From the NCBI RefSeq assembly GCF_036206005.1, contig NZ_CP108143.1, forward strand, positions 3,424,001-3,488,000: a stretch of DNA of 64,000 bases, written 5' to 3'. A model generated the notes under the pieces. That model did not search any database. It saw only the letters and a program-made list of their open reading frames with translations, and was not told the DNA's origin. This stretch comes from Streptomyces sp. NBC_00178 (GTDB taxonomy: Bacteria > Actinomycetota > Actinomycetes > Streptomycetales > Streptomycetaceae). The position numbers were made by a program, and so were the translations under genes. Positions 8,991-17,489 of this stretch are shown one piece after another (the stretch's first letter is position 1; every line of letters begins with the position of its first letter).

Positions 8991-9859
8991 GTCGCCTCTC
9001 CCGCCCTCACGATCCGCGCTGCCCAGAGAAGTCCAGCAACCTCGAGCAGGCCCCCCGACATCAGGCAGACCAGTCCCCCCGGGGTGTGCAGGAGGATGTG
9101 CAGGGGATCCGCTCCAAGCGCCGCGCCGAGTCCGAGGCCGATCAACGGAAGCAAAGCCAGCACCGAAACCGTCGACCACGCTCCTGCCAACTGGGCCCGC
9201 AATTCCTCTCGCCGGCGCCGTTCGGCCCGCAGCGAACCCTCCAGGCGCGCCAACCCCGCAGCAAGGCCGGCTCCCCCGTCGACCGCTACCCGCCAGCAGG
9301 CCGCGACTCCGGCAAGCCCGTCAAGACCGGGGCCGGCCGATGCCCGTCTCAGCGCACTCGGCACGTCGCCGCCGAATCGCGCAGCCGCCAGCACCGCGGA
9401 TTCGGCGACACCCAGCGCACCGGCATTCCGCCCAGCAGCCAGCAGAGCCTGTCCAGGCTCTCGCCCTGCCCGCAGCTCACCCACCACCGCTGCGCAGAGC
9501 GCCGTGACCGCGTCGGCGGCTTGCTCACGCTCGCGACGCCGGGCTCTCCGACGCAGCCAGCGCCGCACCAGCGGGATCGCCACCGCCCCCACGATCAGGG
9601 GCAGCACCGAATCCCCCACGACAGCAAGGCAGACCGCTACAGGGGCACACAGCCATTCGCGCCGCCGATTGGCGAACGTACGTACCACTGCGCACGCCAC
9701 CGCAGCGTCCGGCCAAGACGCCCGTTTCCTCACGAAGAGCGCCCTCGCCCGCCGTACGCCCTGGTCGCGGGTCACGGCCAGGCCACCAGCCACTCCCGCG
9801 CATACGGCCATCACCCATGCAAGTCCGCTCATGAGCGGGTCATCGCCCGCCGCGATCAC
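8987..9859 (-). CDS. TadB-like type II secretion F-domain protein
   Basis: Membrane platform protein, 290 residues from GTG 9859, whose GTGA overlaps the TadA stop behind GGGGAG. ATG 9832 is the alternative. Hydrophobic helices lie near residues 10-30, 62-95 and in the C-terminal third (VSVLALLPLIGLGLGAALGA and GGLLEVAGLLWAARI). The T2SF core shows AVVGELRAGREPGQAL and a conserved A-x-x-FGGDVPSALRRA pattern. It is translated in a coupled chain with TadA upstream and TadC downstream. Confidence 0.88.
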   Translation of the reverse strand: MIAAGDDPLMSGLAWVMAVCAGVAGGLAVTRDQGVRRARALFVRKRASWPDAAVACAVVRTFANRRREWLCAPVAVCLAVVGDSVLPLIVGAVAIPLVRRWLRRRARRREREQAADAVTALCAAVVGELRAGREPGQALLAAGRNAGALGVAESAVLAAARFGGDVPSALRRASAGPGLDGLAGVAACWRVAVDGGAGLAAGLARLEGSLRAERRRREELRAQLAGAWSTVSVLALLPLIGLGLGAALGADPLHILLHTPGGLVCLMSGGLLEVAGLLWAARIVRAGEAT

Positions 9860-11004
9860 AACTGCTCCCCGGTCAGCGCGCCGAGCCGCTGCCACCCGCG
9901 CTCCCGGATGAACCCCTCGGGGCCCCACCTCAGCGCGGGCACGGTGACCACAAGGCCCGCCCCGTCTCTCTCGATCACATGCACCTCGGCCAGCCGGCGC
10001 CTTCCCCCGCGGTCCCTCGCGAGATGGAGGACAACGGAGAGTGCCGCGGCCAGTTGGCTGTGCAGGGCAGCCCGGTCGAGGCCAGCAGCAGTCCCGAGGG
10101 CTTCCAGACGCGCCGGGACGTGCTCGGCCGCATTCGCGTGCACCGTGCCGCACCCGCCTTCGTGCCCCGTGTTCAGCGCCGCCAGCAACTCCGTCACCTC
10201 GGCACCTCGCACCTCGCCCACCACAAGGCGGTCAGGACGCATGCGCAGCGCCTGCCGCACCAGATCCCTGAGTGTCACCTGGCCCGCTCCCTCCTGGTTG
10301 GCGGGGCGGGACTCGAGGCGCACCACATGCGGGTGGTCGGGGCGCAGTTCCGCAGAGTCCTCTGCGAGCACGATGCGTTCGCGCTCGCCGACCGCCCCCA
10401 GCAGGCTCGACAACAACGTCGTCTTCCCGGCGCCGGTTCCACCGCTGATCAGATAGGACGCCCGAGCCTCCACCAAGGCCTTCAGGAGCCGGTCACCGCC
10501 GGACGGGACCGTTCCCGCCTTCACCAGTTCCGCCAAGGTGAAGGCCTTGGGCCGCACCACACGCAGAGACAGACACGTCGAGCCGACCGAGACCGGTGGC
10601 AGCACGGCATGCATCCGCGTGCCGTCGGGCAACCGCGCGTCCACCCACGGCCTTGCGTCGTCCAGCCGGCGACCGGCCACCGCGGCAAGGCGCTGAGCCA
10701 GTCTCCGGACCGCAGCCGCATCGCGAAAGGTCACGCGGGTGAGTTCGAGCCCGCCCCCACGGTCCACCCACACCCTGTCCGGTGCGGACACCAGTACGTC
10801 GGTCACCGCCGGGTCTGCGAGGAGCCGCTCAAGGACCCCCGTGCCGACCAGCTCACCACGCAGCTCCTCTGCTGCTCCCAGGACTTCGGTGTCCCCGAGA
10901 AGCCTGCCCTGTTCCCGCAGCGCGGCAGCGACCCCGGCCGGAGTGGGCTCCGCCCCGCTGCGCGCCAGCCGCTGCCGAACCGCGTCGAGAAGCGCTTCGG
11001 TCAT
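9856..11004 (-). CDS. TadA-like secretion ATPase
   Basis: Hexameric traffic ATPase that powers Tad/Flp pilus assembly, 382 residues. Visible: DVLVSAPDRVWVDRGG (N-terminal domain, about 69-84), Walker A SGGTGAGKTTLL (188-199), aspartate box LAEDSAELRPDHPHVVRLESR (213-233), Walker B VVGEVRGAE with Glu264, and the His box NTGHEGGCGTVHANA (about 278-291). ATG 11004 overlaps the CpaE-like stop as ATGA. All catalytic boxes are intact, so the enzyme should be active. Confidence 0.94.
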   Translation of the reverse strand: MTEALLDAVRQRLARSGAEPTPAGVAAALREQGRLLGDTEVLGAAEELRGELVGTGVLERLLADPAVTDVLVSAPDRVWVDRGGGLELTRVTFRDAAAVRRLAQRLAAVAGRRLDDARPWVDARLPDGTRMHAVLPPVSVGSTCLSLRVVRPKAFTLAELVKAGTVPSGGDRLLKALVEARASYLISGGTGAGKTTLLSSLLGAVGERERIVLAEDSAELRPDHPHVVRLESRPANQEGAGQVTLRDLVRQALRMRPDRLVVGEVRGAEVTELLAALNTGHEGGCGTVHANAAEHVPARLEALGTAAGLDRAALHSQLAAALSVVLHLARDRGGRRRLAEVHVIERDGAGLVVTVPALRWGPEGFIRERGWQRLGALTGEQL

Positions 11005-12131
11005 GGCGTGCCTCCCTGGGAGTGCCCGGCCGGGATGCCGGCCGAGGTACCGGCGGCTGTCCAGAAAGCCGCACAGAAGCGGGCGAGAGCTCCACGGGGG
11101 TTGCCGCCGGGCGGCATGCCGCCTGCCTGGGCCGCGAACAGTTCCGCATCCACGGGCAAATCGCCCACGAGCGGCAGCCCCAGCGCCTGCGCCACCCACT
11201 GATCGTCCAGTCCTGGCCCATACGGGCCGCGCGCGACAACTCGCAGGTCCTCGACGATCGTTCCCACTGCGGATGCCACACGCTGGGCCGCTGCCACCGC
11301 TCTCAGTTCCCCGGGGACCACCAAGAGGCCGACGTCCAGCTGCGCGATCGCTTCCGCCACGCTTTCATCGACCCGCCGCGGCAGGTCCACCACCACCGCT
11401 CCGCCGAGTCGGCGAGCCGCGGCGAGAACCGACCGCATGGCCCGAGGCGGAATGACCACCCCGTCGTCCCGGCCCCAGCTGAGGACGCGCAACCCATGCA
11501 ACTCGGGCAGGGAATCCTCCAGCGCGCCTCCGCCGACCCGCCCTTGCGACCGCGCGAAATCCGGCCACCGCGAGCCCTTGGATCCCTCACCTCCCAGGAG
11601 CACGTCGATGCCGCCGCCCAGCGGATCACCGTCGATCAGCATCGTCCGGCGGCCGGACCTGGCCGCGGCGACAGCCAGCGCGCAGGCCAGTGTCGACGCG
11701 CCGGAACCGCCCCGGCCCCCCATCACTCCTACGGTCAGCGCCGTCCGGCCCACGCCCTCCGCCGCGTTGGCGATCTGATCGACCAGCCAGCCCTCGGAGT
11801 CCGGGAGCCGCAGCACGTACTCGGCCCCGATCTCCACTGCACGCCGCCACACCTCGGGGTCGTCCTGATCCCGCCCGACGAGCAGGACGTCCCGCCTGCG
11901 GGTCAGGCCCCGGCACCGCGCCGCCGCGTCATCCCCCACCAGGACGAGCGGAGCCCGCTCCCACTCACCTCTTTCATCCGGGGGGCCGTGGTGCACCTCG
12001 GGCACGGCTCCGGCAGCGGCACACAGCCGGAGCAGATCATCGAGGAGATCCACGTCCCCCGTCACGATCATGGGTCCGCCCCCTGCTCCCCCGACGCTCG
12101 GCAGCGCCACGTCCGCGATGGATCCAGCCAC
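11001..12131 (-). CDS. CpaE/Ssd-like MinD-family ATPase, first gene of the Tad operon
   Basis: ParA/MinD-type protein of 376 residues of the kind annotated as septum-site determining (Ssd/CpaE) at the head of actinobacterial Tad operons. The N-terminal part resembles a receiver-like domain (PMIVTGDVDLLDDLLRLC). The deviant Walker A is GGRGGSGAST (about 138-147), followed by MLIDGDPLGGGIDVLLG and VVVDLPRRVDE. The start is GTG 12131, preceded by AAGGAGGCGGAG. A frame beginning at 12242 lacks a ribosome binding site and its extra residues look untranslated. The protein probably localises the pilus machine. A septation role is known for the mycobacterial relative. Confidence 0.85.
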   Translation of the reverse strand: MAGSIADVALPSVGGAGGGPMIVTGDVDLLDDLLRLCAAAGAVPEVHHGPPDERGEWERAPLVLVGDDAAARCRGLTRRRDVLLVGRDQDDPEVWRRAVEIGAEYVLRLPDSEGWLVDQIANAAEGVGRTALTVGVMGGRGGSGASTLACALAVAAARSGRRTMLIDGDPLGGGIDVLLGGEGSKGSRWPDFARSQGRVGGGALEDSLPELHGLRVLSWGRDDGVVIPPRAMRSVLAAARRLGGAVVVDLPRRVDESVAEAIAQLDVGLLVVPGELRAVAAAQRVASAVGTIVEDLRVVARGPYGPGLDDQWVAQALGLPLVGDLPVDAELFAAQAGGMPPGGNPRGALARFCAAFWTAAGTSAGIPAGHSQGGTP

Positions 12132-12276
12132 GATCTCCGCCTCCTTCTCCGGTCCCTCCCGTGCGGATTCGCGGCGGCTCGACAGCTCCCGAGACGCGCG
12201 ATTCCGGAACCCGCGGTCTTCACGGGTGGAAACAACATGCAACGCCTCGGAAAAACATGTGGATCTTGCTCAAAAA

Positions 12277-12292
12277 CTGTGGACAACCACAG
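12277..12292. promoter_or_regulatory. inverted repeat CTGTGG-ACAA-CCACAG, candidate operator
   Basis: A perfect 6-bp inverted repeat around ACAA in an AT-rich stretch about 145 bp upstream of the CpaE-like start. Its left half also forms TGTGGACAA (12278-12286), a perfect match to a DnaA box, but it is isolated and the symmetry favours a repressor-type site. Nearby half-like sequences TGTGGATC (12259) and TTGTGAATA (12296) may add to it. Confidence 0.35.
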
Positions 12293-12461
12293 CATTGTGA
12301 ATAACTCGGTAGCTCGTACAGGGGACATTCGGAGCGCAGCCCTACCGCTACACCGAGTAACCAGGCATGATCGAGACGACCCGTCCCGCGAGGGGTCAGC
12401 GGACCGCGCGACAAGCGGGAAGAGGCCTGGATCGTGAAGCCGGAAATGCGTCCGGACATGC

Positions 12462-12496
12462 GACGACCCCCGCCGGGGGGGAGAGCGGGGGTCGTC
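12462..12496. terminator. strong hairpin, 12-bp perfect stem
   Basis: GACGACCCCCGC (12462-12473) pairs perfectly with GCGGGGGTCGTC (12485-12496) across an 11-nt purine-rich loop. There is no T-run. It lies between two divergent genes, so it may end a small RNA or act as a leader structure. Confidence 0.4.
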
Positions 12497-12630
12497 CCCA
12501 CGGCCGACTCGGGGGGGGAGGAGCCGGACCGGGTTAGCACGGTCGCGAACGATCCGTGACTTCCATGGTGTACCCGAGCGCCTTCTCAAGCAAACCCACC
12601 CACCGCGGTTTACGCCGAATGGCGGGCCCC

Positions 12631-12636
12631 TATGCT
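12631..12636 (+). promoter_or_regulatory. -10 box TATGCT of a leaderless transcript
   Basis: TATGCT lies exactly 7 nt before GTG 12644, with no ribosome binding site between. This is the spacing expected when transcription starts at the first base of the start codon. It argues against the in-frame ATG that overlaps the box (12632). Confidence 0.55.
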
Positions 12637-12643
12637 CACCTTT

Positions 12644-13471
12644 GTGGAAAACTGCTTCTCGCCGCGTACCGCAGCCTTCTTCGACCTGGACAAGACGGTC
12701 ATTGCGAAGTCATCGACACTGACCTTCAGTAAGTCCTTCTACCAGGGCGGGCTGATCAACCGCCGCGCCGTACTGCGCACCGCGTACATCCAGTTCGTGT
12801 TCCTCGCCGGGGGCGCCGATCACGACCAGATGGAGCGAATGCGCGAGTACCTCTCGGCGCTCTGCAAGGGATGGAACGTCCAGCAGGTCAAGGATCTCGT
12901 GGCCGAGACCCTGCACGACCTGATCGACCCGATCATCTACGACGAGGCAGCGACCCTCATCGAGGAGCATCACACCGCCGGGCGCGACGTCGTCATCGTC
13001 TCGAGCTCGGGAGCCGAAGTCGTCGAACCCATCGGGGAACTGCTCGGCGCGGACCGGGTCGTGGCAACCCGGATGGTCGTCGGCGACGACGGCTGCTTCA
13101 CCGGTGAAATCGAGTACTACGCCTACGGCCCGACCAAGGCGGAGGCGATCAGGGCCCTCGCAGAATCGGAGGGCTACGACCTTTCTCGTTGCTACGCCTA
13201 CAGCGACTCGATCACGGACGTGCCGATGCTCGATGCGGTCGGCCACCCGTACGCCGTCAACCCGGACCGAGCCCTGCGGCGGGAGGCCGCCCTCCGCGAA
13301 TGGCCGGTTCTCGCCTTCGACCGCCCCGTCCGCCTCAAGCAACGCCTGCCCGCCTTCTCCATGCCGCCGCGTCCGGCTCTCGTAGCCGCCGCAGCCGTGG
13401 GCGCCGCAGCTTTGACCGCGGGGCTGGTCTGGTACACCAACCGCCGACGCGCTGCCGCACTCACCACCTGA
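12644..13471 (+). CDS. HAD-IB family (SerB-like) phosphatase with C-terminal membrane anchor
   Basis: Phosphatase of the haloacid dehalogenase superfamily. Motif I FFDLDKTV (near residue 12), motif II VIVSSSGAEV, motif III region KAEAIRALAESE and motif IV YAYSDSITDVPMLDAVG are all present, so catalysis should be intact. The C-terminus carries a membrane segment (ALVAAAAVGAAALTAGLVWY) followed by arginines, placing the catalytic domain on the cytoplasmic face. In streptomycetes this locus is often labelled a morphological-differentiation-associated protein. I chose GTG 12644 (275 residues) because of the leaderless promoter. ATG 12632 is the alternative. The substrate is unknown. Confidence 0.85.
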   Translation: MENCFSPRTAAFFDLDKTVIAKSSTLTFSKSFYQGGLINRRAVLRTAYIQFVFLAGGADHDQMERMREYLSALCKGWNVQQVKDLVAETLHDLIDPIIYDEAATLIEEHHTAGRDVVIVSSSGAEVVEPIGELLGADRVVATRMVVGDDGCFTGEIEYYAYGPTKAEAIRALAESEGYDLSRCYAYSDSITDVPMLDAVGHPYAVNPDRALRREAALREWPVLAFDRPVRLKQRLPAFSMPPRPALVAAAAVGAAALTAGLVWYTNRRRAAALTT

Positions 13472-13539
13472 CGGTCGGGGATACCGCCGAAGCCGAGACC
13501 CGAAGCGCAACTGCCGGCACGACGATGCGGGTCTGGGGG

Positions 13540-13868
13540 TCGCGGGGCCGCACCTAGAAATAGCCGATTCGCCCCATTTGAAAGCAAAAGTAAAGAAGTC
13601 CGCCCAGGGGTTCCTCGGCACTGGATCCTGGAGTAGAAAGGGATTACCGGCCCGCGAGACCAGGGACATCCGGGAGGATTACCCTTTCACGCACGAACGG
13701 CCCCACGGACCGCGCACGAAAGCCGGGTACCCACGCGACGTCGACCCGTCGATTACGGGCCTGCCGCACCAGGTGACGGGCAATGAACCCGACCTGATGG
13801 GCGCACCTCGAGGACGCCTGGTAACCCGGCGGACGTGCCAGCGGCGGTACCGGATCCGGTACCGCCGC
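13540..13868 (+). ncRNA. possible structured RNA interval ending in a palindromic terminator
   Basis: The gap between the convergent HAD and Fic genes is 450 bp. Its AT-richer part (13553-13640) looks promoter-like, and the following 200 bp contain nested complementary segments (for example CAGGT near 13770 with ACCTG near 13793) before the perfect palindrome 13841-13868. I recall a 6S-like RNA (scr3559) described near the syntenic SCO3559 gene of S. coelicolor, but cannot verify position, strand or ends here. Treat as a candidate only. Confidence 0.3.
13841..13868. terminator. 28-bp perfect palindrome, bidirectional terminator candidate
   Basis: The sequence GCGGCGGTACCGGA pairs with its exact reverse complement without any spacer. 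The centre is CCGGATCCGG. It lies 53 bp past the stop of the minus-strand Fic gene and between convergent genes, which suits a bidirectional terminator. Confidence 0.6.
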
Positions 13869-13921
13869 AACCCTTCCCGGCACGACGCCTGAACCCGGCG
13901 CCACGATGGACCATTTCAGCG

Positions 13922-14746
13922 CTAGGCCGCGCCCCGCTGCAGGGCTTCGCACACAGCGGTGGATTCCCTGACGCCCAGCTCCACGGACCGTCCACAGTGG
14001 GCGATCCACGCCGCCATTCCTTCGGGACGGCCCGAGAGATACCCCTCGAACGCCGCGACGTAGGACGCCCGCCCCTGCTCGGCGTGACCGACTTCGGCGG
14101 GACAGATCGACTTCGGATCAAGACCGCTGCCGATCAGCACGATCCGCTCGGCGGTCCGCGCCACCAGACCGTTGTGGGAACCGAACGGCCGCAACGCCAG
14201 CAGTTCACCGTGGACGACCGCGGCGGTCACGAGCGCGGGCGCCGCACTCCCGGTGATGATCAGACGCGACAGCCCTTCCAGCCTCCCCGACACTTCATTC
14301 GCGTCGGGCAGGGGCGCCTCGATCACGGGCTCCACCACCGGCTCACCCGGCAGTCGCGGCCGGCCCACACCGTCGTCGGGAGCGGCCCCACCGGCTGCGA
14401 CGAGATGCAGACGCGCGAGCACCCGGAGAGGCGACTGCCGCCAGATGGAGAGCAGCTGCCCCGCCTCCGCCGTGAGCCGCAGAGCGGCACCGACAGTGCG
14501 AGCCTCCGGATCACCGCTGAAATCCGTACGCCTGCGTACCTCTTCGAGATTCCAGTCGGCGCCCGAGAGGGCCGCCGAACCTCTGGCGCCGCGCAGGGCC
14601 GCTTCCGCGGTGACCTCGTTGCTGCGGCGTCGCATCACTCGATGGCCGTAGACCCGGTCCACAGCCTTGCGAACGGAGTCCACCGCGCCGGTGACTCCCG
14701 GCAGGGCGCCCAGGGCGGCAAGCGGGTCCGAGGAAGTCGTACTCAT
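13922..14746 (-). CDS. Fic/DOC-domain protein with degenerate active-site motif
   Basis: Protein of 274 residues. The C-terminal half carries a Fic-type helix pair with LRPFGSHNGLVARTAER in place of the canonical HPFx(D/E)GNGRxxR. The catalytic His is Arg, the first Gly of GNGR is His and the Arg is Leu, while Asn-Gly and the last Arg are kept. The N-terminal half (VYGHRVMRRRSNEVTAEAAL) resembles proteins loosely called oxidoreductases at this locus in other streptomycetes. AMP transfer is therefore doubtful. ATG 14746 is preceded by TAGCCT at 14760-14755 (8 nt away) and no ribosome binding site, so the mRNA is probably leaderless. Confidence 0.75.
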   Translation of the reverse strand: MSTTSSDPLAALGALPGVTGAVDSVRKAVDRVYGHRVMRRRSNEVTAEAALRGARGSAALSGADWNLEEVRRRTDFSGDPEARTVGAALRLTAEAGQLLSIWRQSPLRVLARLHLVAAGGAAPDDGVGRPRLPGEPVVEPVIEAPLPDANEVSGRLEGLSRLIITGSAAPALVTAAVVHGELLALRPFGSHNGLVARTAERIVLIGSGLDPKSICPAEVGHAEQGRASYVAAFEGYLSGRPEGMAAWIAHCGRSVELGVRESTAVCEALQRGAA

Positions 14747-14848
14747 AAGTAGGGAGGCTACGCGTCCCCCGCGCGGATGCCGCCGCGGAGTGTCCTTCTT
14801 CACGAACTGCGGACACAAAGAGCGATGGTGCAGCTACCCTAGGTGAAC

Positions 14849-15844
14849 ATGAAGATCGCTTTCGTGGGGAAGGGCGGCAGCGGCAAGACAACGCTGTCCT
14901 CGCTCTTCATCCGCCATCTCGCCGCCAATGAAGCCCATGTCGTCGCAGTGGACGCCGACATCAACCAGCATCTCGGAGCCGCTCTCGGCCTGACCGAGGA
15001 CGAGGCGTCCGCACTTCCCGCCATGGGGTCCCAGCTCCCCCTCATCAAGGACTACCTGCGCGGAAGCAATCCACGTATCACCTCAACGGCCACCATGATC
15101 AAGACCACGCCGCCCGGGCAGGGATCGCGGCTGCTGCGCGTCCGGGAGGACAACCCCGTCTACGACGCCTGCGCCCGCACGGTCGCGCTCGACGACGGTG
15201 ACATCCGGCTGATGGTCACCGGCCCGTTCACCGAGTCCGACCTTGGAGTGGCGTGCTACCACTCGAAGGTCGGGGCGGTCGAGCTCTGCCTGAACCACCT
15301 GATCGACGGCCCTGACGAATACGTCGTGGTGGACATGACGGCAGGTTCGGACTCCTTCGCGTCCGGGATGTTCACGCGCTTCGACATGACCTTCCTCGTC
15401 GCCGAGCCGACGCGTAAGGGCGTCTCCGTCTACCGGCAGTACAAGGATTACGCGCGCGACTTCGGCGTCGCGCTGAAGGTGGTCGGCAACAAGGTGCAGG
15501 GCCAGGACGACCTCGACTTCCTGCGCGCGGAGGTCGGCGAGGACCTGCTGGTCGGGGTCGGCCATTCCAACTGGGTACGGGCGATGGAGAAAGGGCTGCC
15601 CGCACCGTTCGACCTGCTGGAGGCGGACAACAGAATGGCCCTTCAGGCGCTGCAGGATGCCGCGGAGGATTCGTACGAGCTGCGCGACTGGGAGCGCTAC
15701 ACCCGGCAGATGGTGCACTTCCACCTGAAGAACGCCGAGAGCTGGGGCAACGAGAAGACGGGCGCCGACCTGGCTGCCCAGGTCGACCCCGCCTTCGTCC
15801 TGCATGAGCGCCACGCGGGTGCGGGCGCCGCACAACCGGCCTGA
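14849..15844 (+). CDS. CooC/MRP-like P-loop ATPase
   Basis: Protein of 331 residues starting MKIAFVGKGGSGKTTLSSLF, a deviant Walker A (KGGxGKTT) of the SIMIBI class shared with CooC, NifH and ParA proteins. DADINQHLGAALG follows as the switch region, VVDMTAGSDSFASG is the second acidic motif, and VVGNKVQGQDDLDFL the nucleotide-base region. CooC-like proteins insert metals into enzymes, but no partner enzyme is adjacent, so the role is open. ATG 14849 is preferred. The in-frame GTG 14843 lies only 2 nt past the TACCCT box (14835-14840). Confidence 0.85.
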   Translation: MKIAFVGKGGSGKTTLSSLFIRHLAANEAHVVAVDADINQHLGAALGLTEDEASALPAMGSQLPLIKDYLRGSNPRITSTATMIKTTPPGQGSRLLRVREDNPVYDACARTVALDDGDIRLMVTGPFTESDLGVACYHSKVGAVELCLNHLIDGPDEYVVVDMTAGSDSFASGMFTRFDMTFLVAEPTRKGVSVYRQYKDYARDFGVALKVVGNKVQGQDDLDFLRAEVGEDLLVGVGHSNWVRAMEKGLPAPFDLLEADNRMALQALQDAAEDSYELRDWERYTRQMVHFHLKNAESWGNEKTGADLAAQVDPAFVLHERHAGAGAAQPA

Positions 15845-15873
15845 CCGCACGGAAAGAGCCCGGGTGGTTCAGT

Positions 15874-17190
15874 TCAGTCCTGGCCGGCCCCCTCCCCGGC
15901 ACCCGTGCCGGCCGGCCGTCCATCCGGCCCGGCGGGCACGGGACTCTCCGAGGCGTTGGCCTGCGCCGTGCCCGCCATGAAGGGCGCCCAGCCGGGCTTG
16001 GGCGCCTGGCCGACCTTCAGCGTCCCGAGCTTCTCCAGCGTCGCGGGGTCCTGAGCGTCCAGCCAGTCGGCGAGCTGACGGAAGGACACGCACTGCACGT
16101 CCCGCTGGGTGCACACGGTCTTGATCGTCTCTTCGATCGCACGCATGTACGTGCCACCGTTCCACGATTCGAAGTGATTGCCGATGATCAGGGGAGCCCG
16201 ATTCCCGTTGTAGGCGCGGTCGAAGGCCTGGAGCAGGCCGTCGCGCATCTGGTTGCCCCAGTACGCGTGCTTGGCCTGATCCCCCTGCGTCGTGCCCGAC
16301 TGGTTGAACATGAAGTTGTAGTCCATCGACAGCGTCTCGAACGCCCGGCCCGGCACGGGGACCAGCTGAAGCGGGAGGTCCCAGAGACCGTCCTTCTTCG
16401 AGGGCCAGACCTGGTTTCCGATACCGCTGGAGTCGTAGCGGAAGCCCATAGTCCGCGCTGCCGCGACCATGTTCTTCTGGCCTTCGAGGCAGGGAGTGCG
16501 GGCGCCGACGAGTTCCTTCTCGTAGTCGAACGGCAGGGGCGCTTCGTTCTTGAGGGCCGGAACGTTGGTCTTCCAGCTCTTCACGAACGACTTCGCCTGA
16601 CTGATCTCGCTCTTCCACTCATCCACGGACCAGGTGCCGACACCTCCGTCCGGACCGCAGAAGTGCCCGTTGAAGTGGGTGCCGATCTCGTTGCCGTCGA
16701 GCCACGCGGCCCGGAGCTCCGTGAGGGTGTCACGGATTCCCTCGGCGTCGTTGAACCCGATGTCGGAGCGCCCCGCCGAGTGCTGAGGCGGGTCGTAGAG
16801 CGCCTTCTTCTCCTCGGGCAGGAGATACACACCGCTGAGGAAGTACGTCATCTTGGCGTCGTACTTCTTGGAGACGGCCCGGAAGTGCGAGAACAGCTTC
16901 TGGCTGTCCTCACCTGCTCCGTCCCACGAGAACACGACGAACTGCGGCGGCTTCTGACCAGGCTTCAGCCGCTTCATCGTGGGGAGCTTCGGCTGAGTAC
17001 CGGTGAACGCGGTGGAGCCGTCCCCGATGAGGGTGACCGCCGCCTTCGGCGCCGCAGCCGGCGAGTTGCCCTCCGCCGGCTTCTTTCCGGGACCCGCGGC
17101 TCCCGTACCGAGGCCCGAGCAGCCGGACAGGCCGGCGATCAGTGCCGTGACCACGGCACCCAGGGCAATCCGCTTCGTGGCGGCCATCAT
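15874..17190 (-). CDS. polysaccharide-deacetylase-like lipoprotein
   Basis: Exported protein of about 438 residues. The signal peptide ends in a lipobox (LIAGLSGC, Cys at about residue 24), so it should be lipid-anchored on the outer face. The catalytic region has FVVFSWDGAGEDSQKLF (deacetylase Asp), NEIGTHFNGHFCG (metal His pair) and GFRYDSSGIG, fitting an NodB-related fold, with a low-complexity Ala/Gly/Pro tail. It probably trims a cell-wall or surface polysaccharide. I chose ATG 17190 (ATG ATG start after GAGGGTGGACGG). It is convergent with the ATPase gene, leaving only 29 bp between them. Confidence 0.8.
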   Translation of the reverse strand: MMAATKRIALGAVVTALIAGLSGCSGLGTGAAGPGKKPAEGNSPAAAPKAAVTLIGDGSTAFTGTQPKLPTMKRLKPGQKPPQFVVFSWDGAGEDSQKLFSHFRAVSKKYDAKMTYFLSGVYLLPEEKKALYDPPQHSAGRSDIGFNDAEGIRDTLTELRAAWLDGNEIGTHFNGHFCGPDGGVGTWSVDEWKSEISQAKSFVKSWKTNVPALKNEAPLPFDYEKELVGARTPCLEGQKNMVAAARTMGFRYDSSGIGNQVWPSKKDGLWDLPLQLVPVPGRAFETLSMDYNFMFNQSGTTQGDQAKHAYWGNQMRDGLLQAFDRAYNGNRAPLIIGNHFESWNGGTYMRAIEETIKTVCTQRDVQCVSFRQLADWLDAQDPATLEKLGTLKVGQAPKPGWAPFMAGTAQANASESPVPAGPDGRPAGTGAGEGAGQD

Positions 17191-17489
17191 CCGTCCACCC
17201 TCTTCCTTGCAGGAGGTCGCGCTCCGTAGCGCCGACACGGCGCGGCCAACCTCACACGCGGGGGAGGGAAACCAGTACTACAAACTGAATGAAAAGCTGC
17301 TTATTCACTTAAACGAGTGACCAAATGGGCTATTTGCTCGAAAACATGGACACCACTCTTTACCCTCCATTACGATTCGTTTACTGAGCGTTGAAGATCC
17401 CGCCGCTTCACCCCCACCGCCGCACGCCGTGATCCACGGCCGCCGTCACTCACATACCGCGACCGCGCTGCCCCGGAGGAGACGGGAAC
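17191..17489. promoter_or_regulatory. AT-rich divergent promoter region
   Basis: The stretch 17270-17390 is strikingly AT-rich for this chromosome (runs such as gaatgaaaagctgcttattc and aaatgggctatttgctcg). It lies between the divergent deacetylase and SulP genes, so it must hold promoters for both. Such islands attract nucleoid proteins like Lsr2. I can name no specific operator. Confidence 0.45.

Larger units (their letters stand above)
12132..12630. other. divergent intergenic region of about 500 bases
   Basis: Between the CpaE-like gene (minus) and the HAD gene (plus). It is locally AT-rich at 12235-12310. It contains the inverted repeat 12277-12292, a terminator-like hairpin 12462-12496 and, at its right end, the -10 box of the HAD gene. 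No open frame looks protein-like. A short transcript may be encoded, since a terminator-like hairpin between divergent genes serves neither neighbour. Confidence 0.5.

Noticed and set aside
12278..12286. Perfect DnaA box TGTGGACAA
   Set aside because: Single and isolated; an origin needs a cluster. The symmetry suggests a different site.
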